From assembly GCA_031259095.1 (NCBI GenBank), contig JAIRLW010000035.1, positions 1 to 5,722 on the forward strand: a stretch of DNA of 5,722 bases, written 5' to 3'. Under the pieces are notes generated by a model. That model saw only the letters and a program-made list of their open reading frames with translations. It had not been told where the DNA came from and ran no database searches. The stretch comes from Planctomycetaceae bacterium (GTDB taxonomy: Bacteria > Planctomycetota > Planctomycetia > Pirellulales > Thermoguttaceae). The translations under genes were made by a program, and so were the position numbers. Numbering within the stretch: position 1 is the first letter of the stretch; each line of letters starts with the position of its first letter. Below, in pieces: positions 5,515 to 5,722 of the stretch.

Positions 5515-5722
5515 AAGATTACGGTGTTTTTTATAAGTTTGATTTTTATTAATTTTCGTACTATTGATCAAGTTATTTTCGCGCGCTGCCTAAGGAGACC
5601 AATAATATTTGTAATATATCAGTGGAATTTTCCAAAACGTATTTTAACTGTTTCCGCAAACCTTATTTTCAACCTAATTTTTCCGAACGATTGTTTAAAA
5701 CAACCTCAGTAGCAATAAATCC
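5515..5722. other. Intergenic stretch without a recognisable gene
   Basis: This AT-rich end of the window holds no coding frame with a credible start and binding site. AAGGAG at 5592-5597 looks like a ribosome binding site, but the only start within reach (TTG 5609) meets TAA at the next codon. TTGTTTaAAACAA (5691-5703) is a small palindrome of unknown meaning. A short run of T residues at 5526-5532 follows the second palindrome of the preceding repeat by 12 nt and might assist termination. Confidence 0.5.

Noticed and set aside
5583..5602. GCGCGCTGCCTAAGGAGACC, a GC-rich island that looks faintly tRNA-like
   Set aside because: No cloverleaf stems, anticodon arm or T-arm could be built around it on either strand.
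5524..5712. A 62-codon frame at the right end
   Set aside because: The start is a GTG in a T-rich stretch without a binding site, and the product is a random-looking hydrophobic string from AT-rich DNA.

Overview
The window looks like a chromosomal stretch from an AT-rich member of the Planctomycetes or a close relative. I infer this from the last gene, an exported protein that joins a HEAT-like segment with the wording LGDDSYVVRQRAE to C-terminal TPRs, and from the style of the intergenic repeats. No rRNA, tRNA or taxonomic marker is present, so the assignment is moderate at best. All supported genes are on the + strand.

Layout. (1) Positions 3-764 hold the 3' part of a gene cut by the left edge. 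Its product is an extracytoplasmic beta-rich domain followed by a C-terminal membrane anchor. (2) Positions 765-1086 form a 322-nt gap with phrase-like repeat motifs, a strong sigma70-type promoter (TTGACA / TGtGATAAT) and a terminator-like hairpin in the leader of the next gene. (3) Positions 1087-2574 encode a complete monofunctional haem catalase of the small-subunit type. (4) Positions 2575-2795 are occupied by (AAAT)6 followed at once by a 174-bp imperfect palindrome that resembles a miniature inverted-repeat element and contains a degenerate 9-nt tandem repeat. (5) Positions 2796-3578 encode a class I glutamine-amidotransferase-like hydrolase (peptidase C26, gamma-glutamyl-GABA hydrolase type). 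One nucleotide later, positions 3580-5394 encode an exported HEAT/TPR protein. The two are almost certainly one transcription unit. (6) Positions 5395-5722 contain two inverted copies of a GCCCTGAAAGGGC palindrome and then about 200 nt with no recognisable gene.

How the genes fit together: the catalase removes hydrogen peroxide in the cytoplasm and appears to be expressed from its own promoter. The C26 hydrolase probably cleaves gamma-glutamyl amide bonds in the cytoplasm. Its tightly coupled partner is exported and is probably a protein-protein interaction scaffold, so the functional link between them is unknown. The peculiarity of the window is its repeats. Each intergenic gap carries a different short-period or palindromic repeat, and both genes of the operon contain in-frame tandem repeats (9-nt and 15-nt units) that encode Asn-rich segments.
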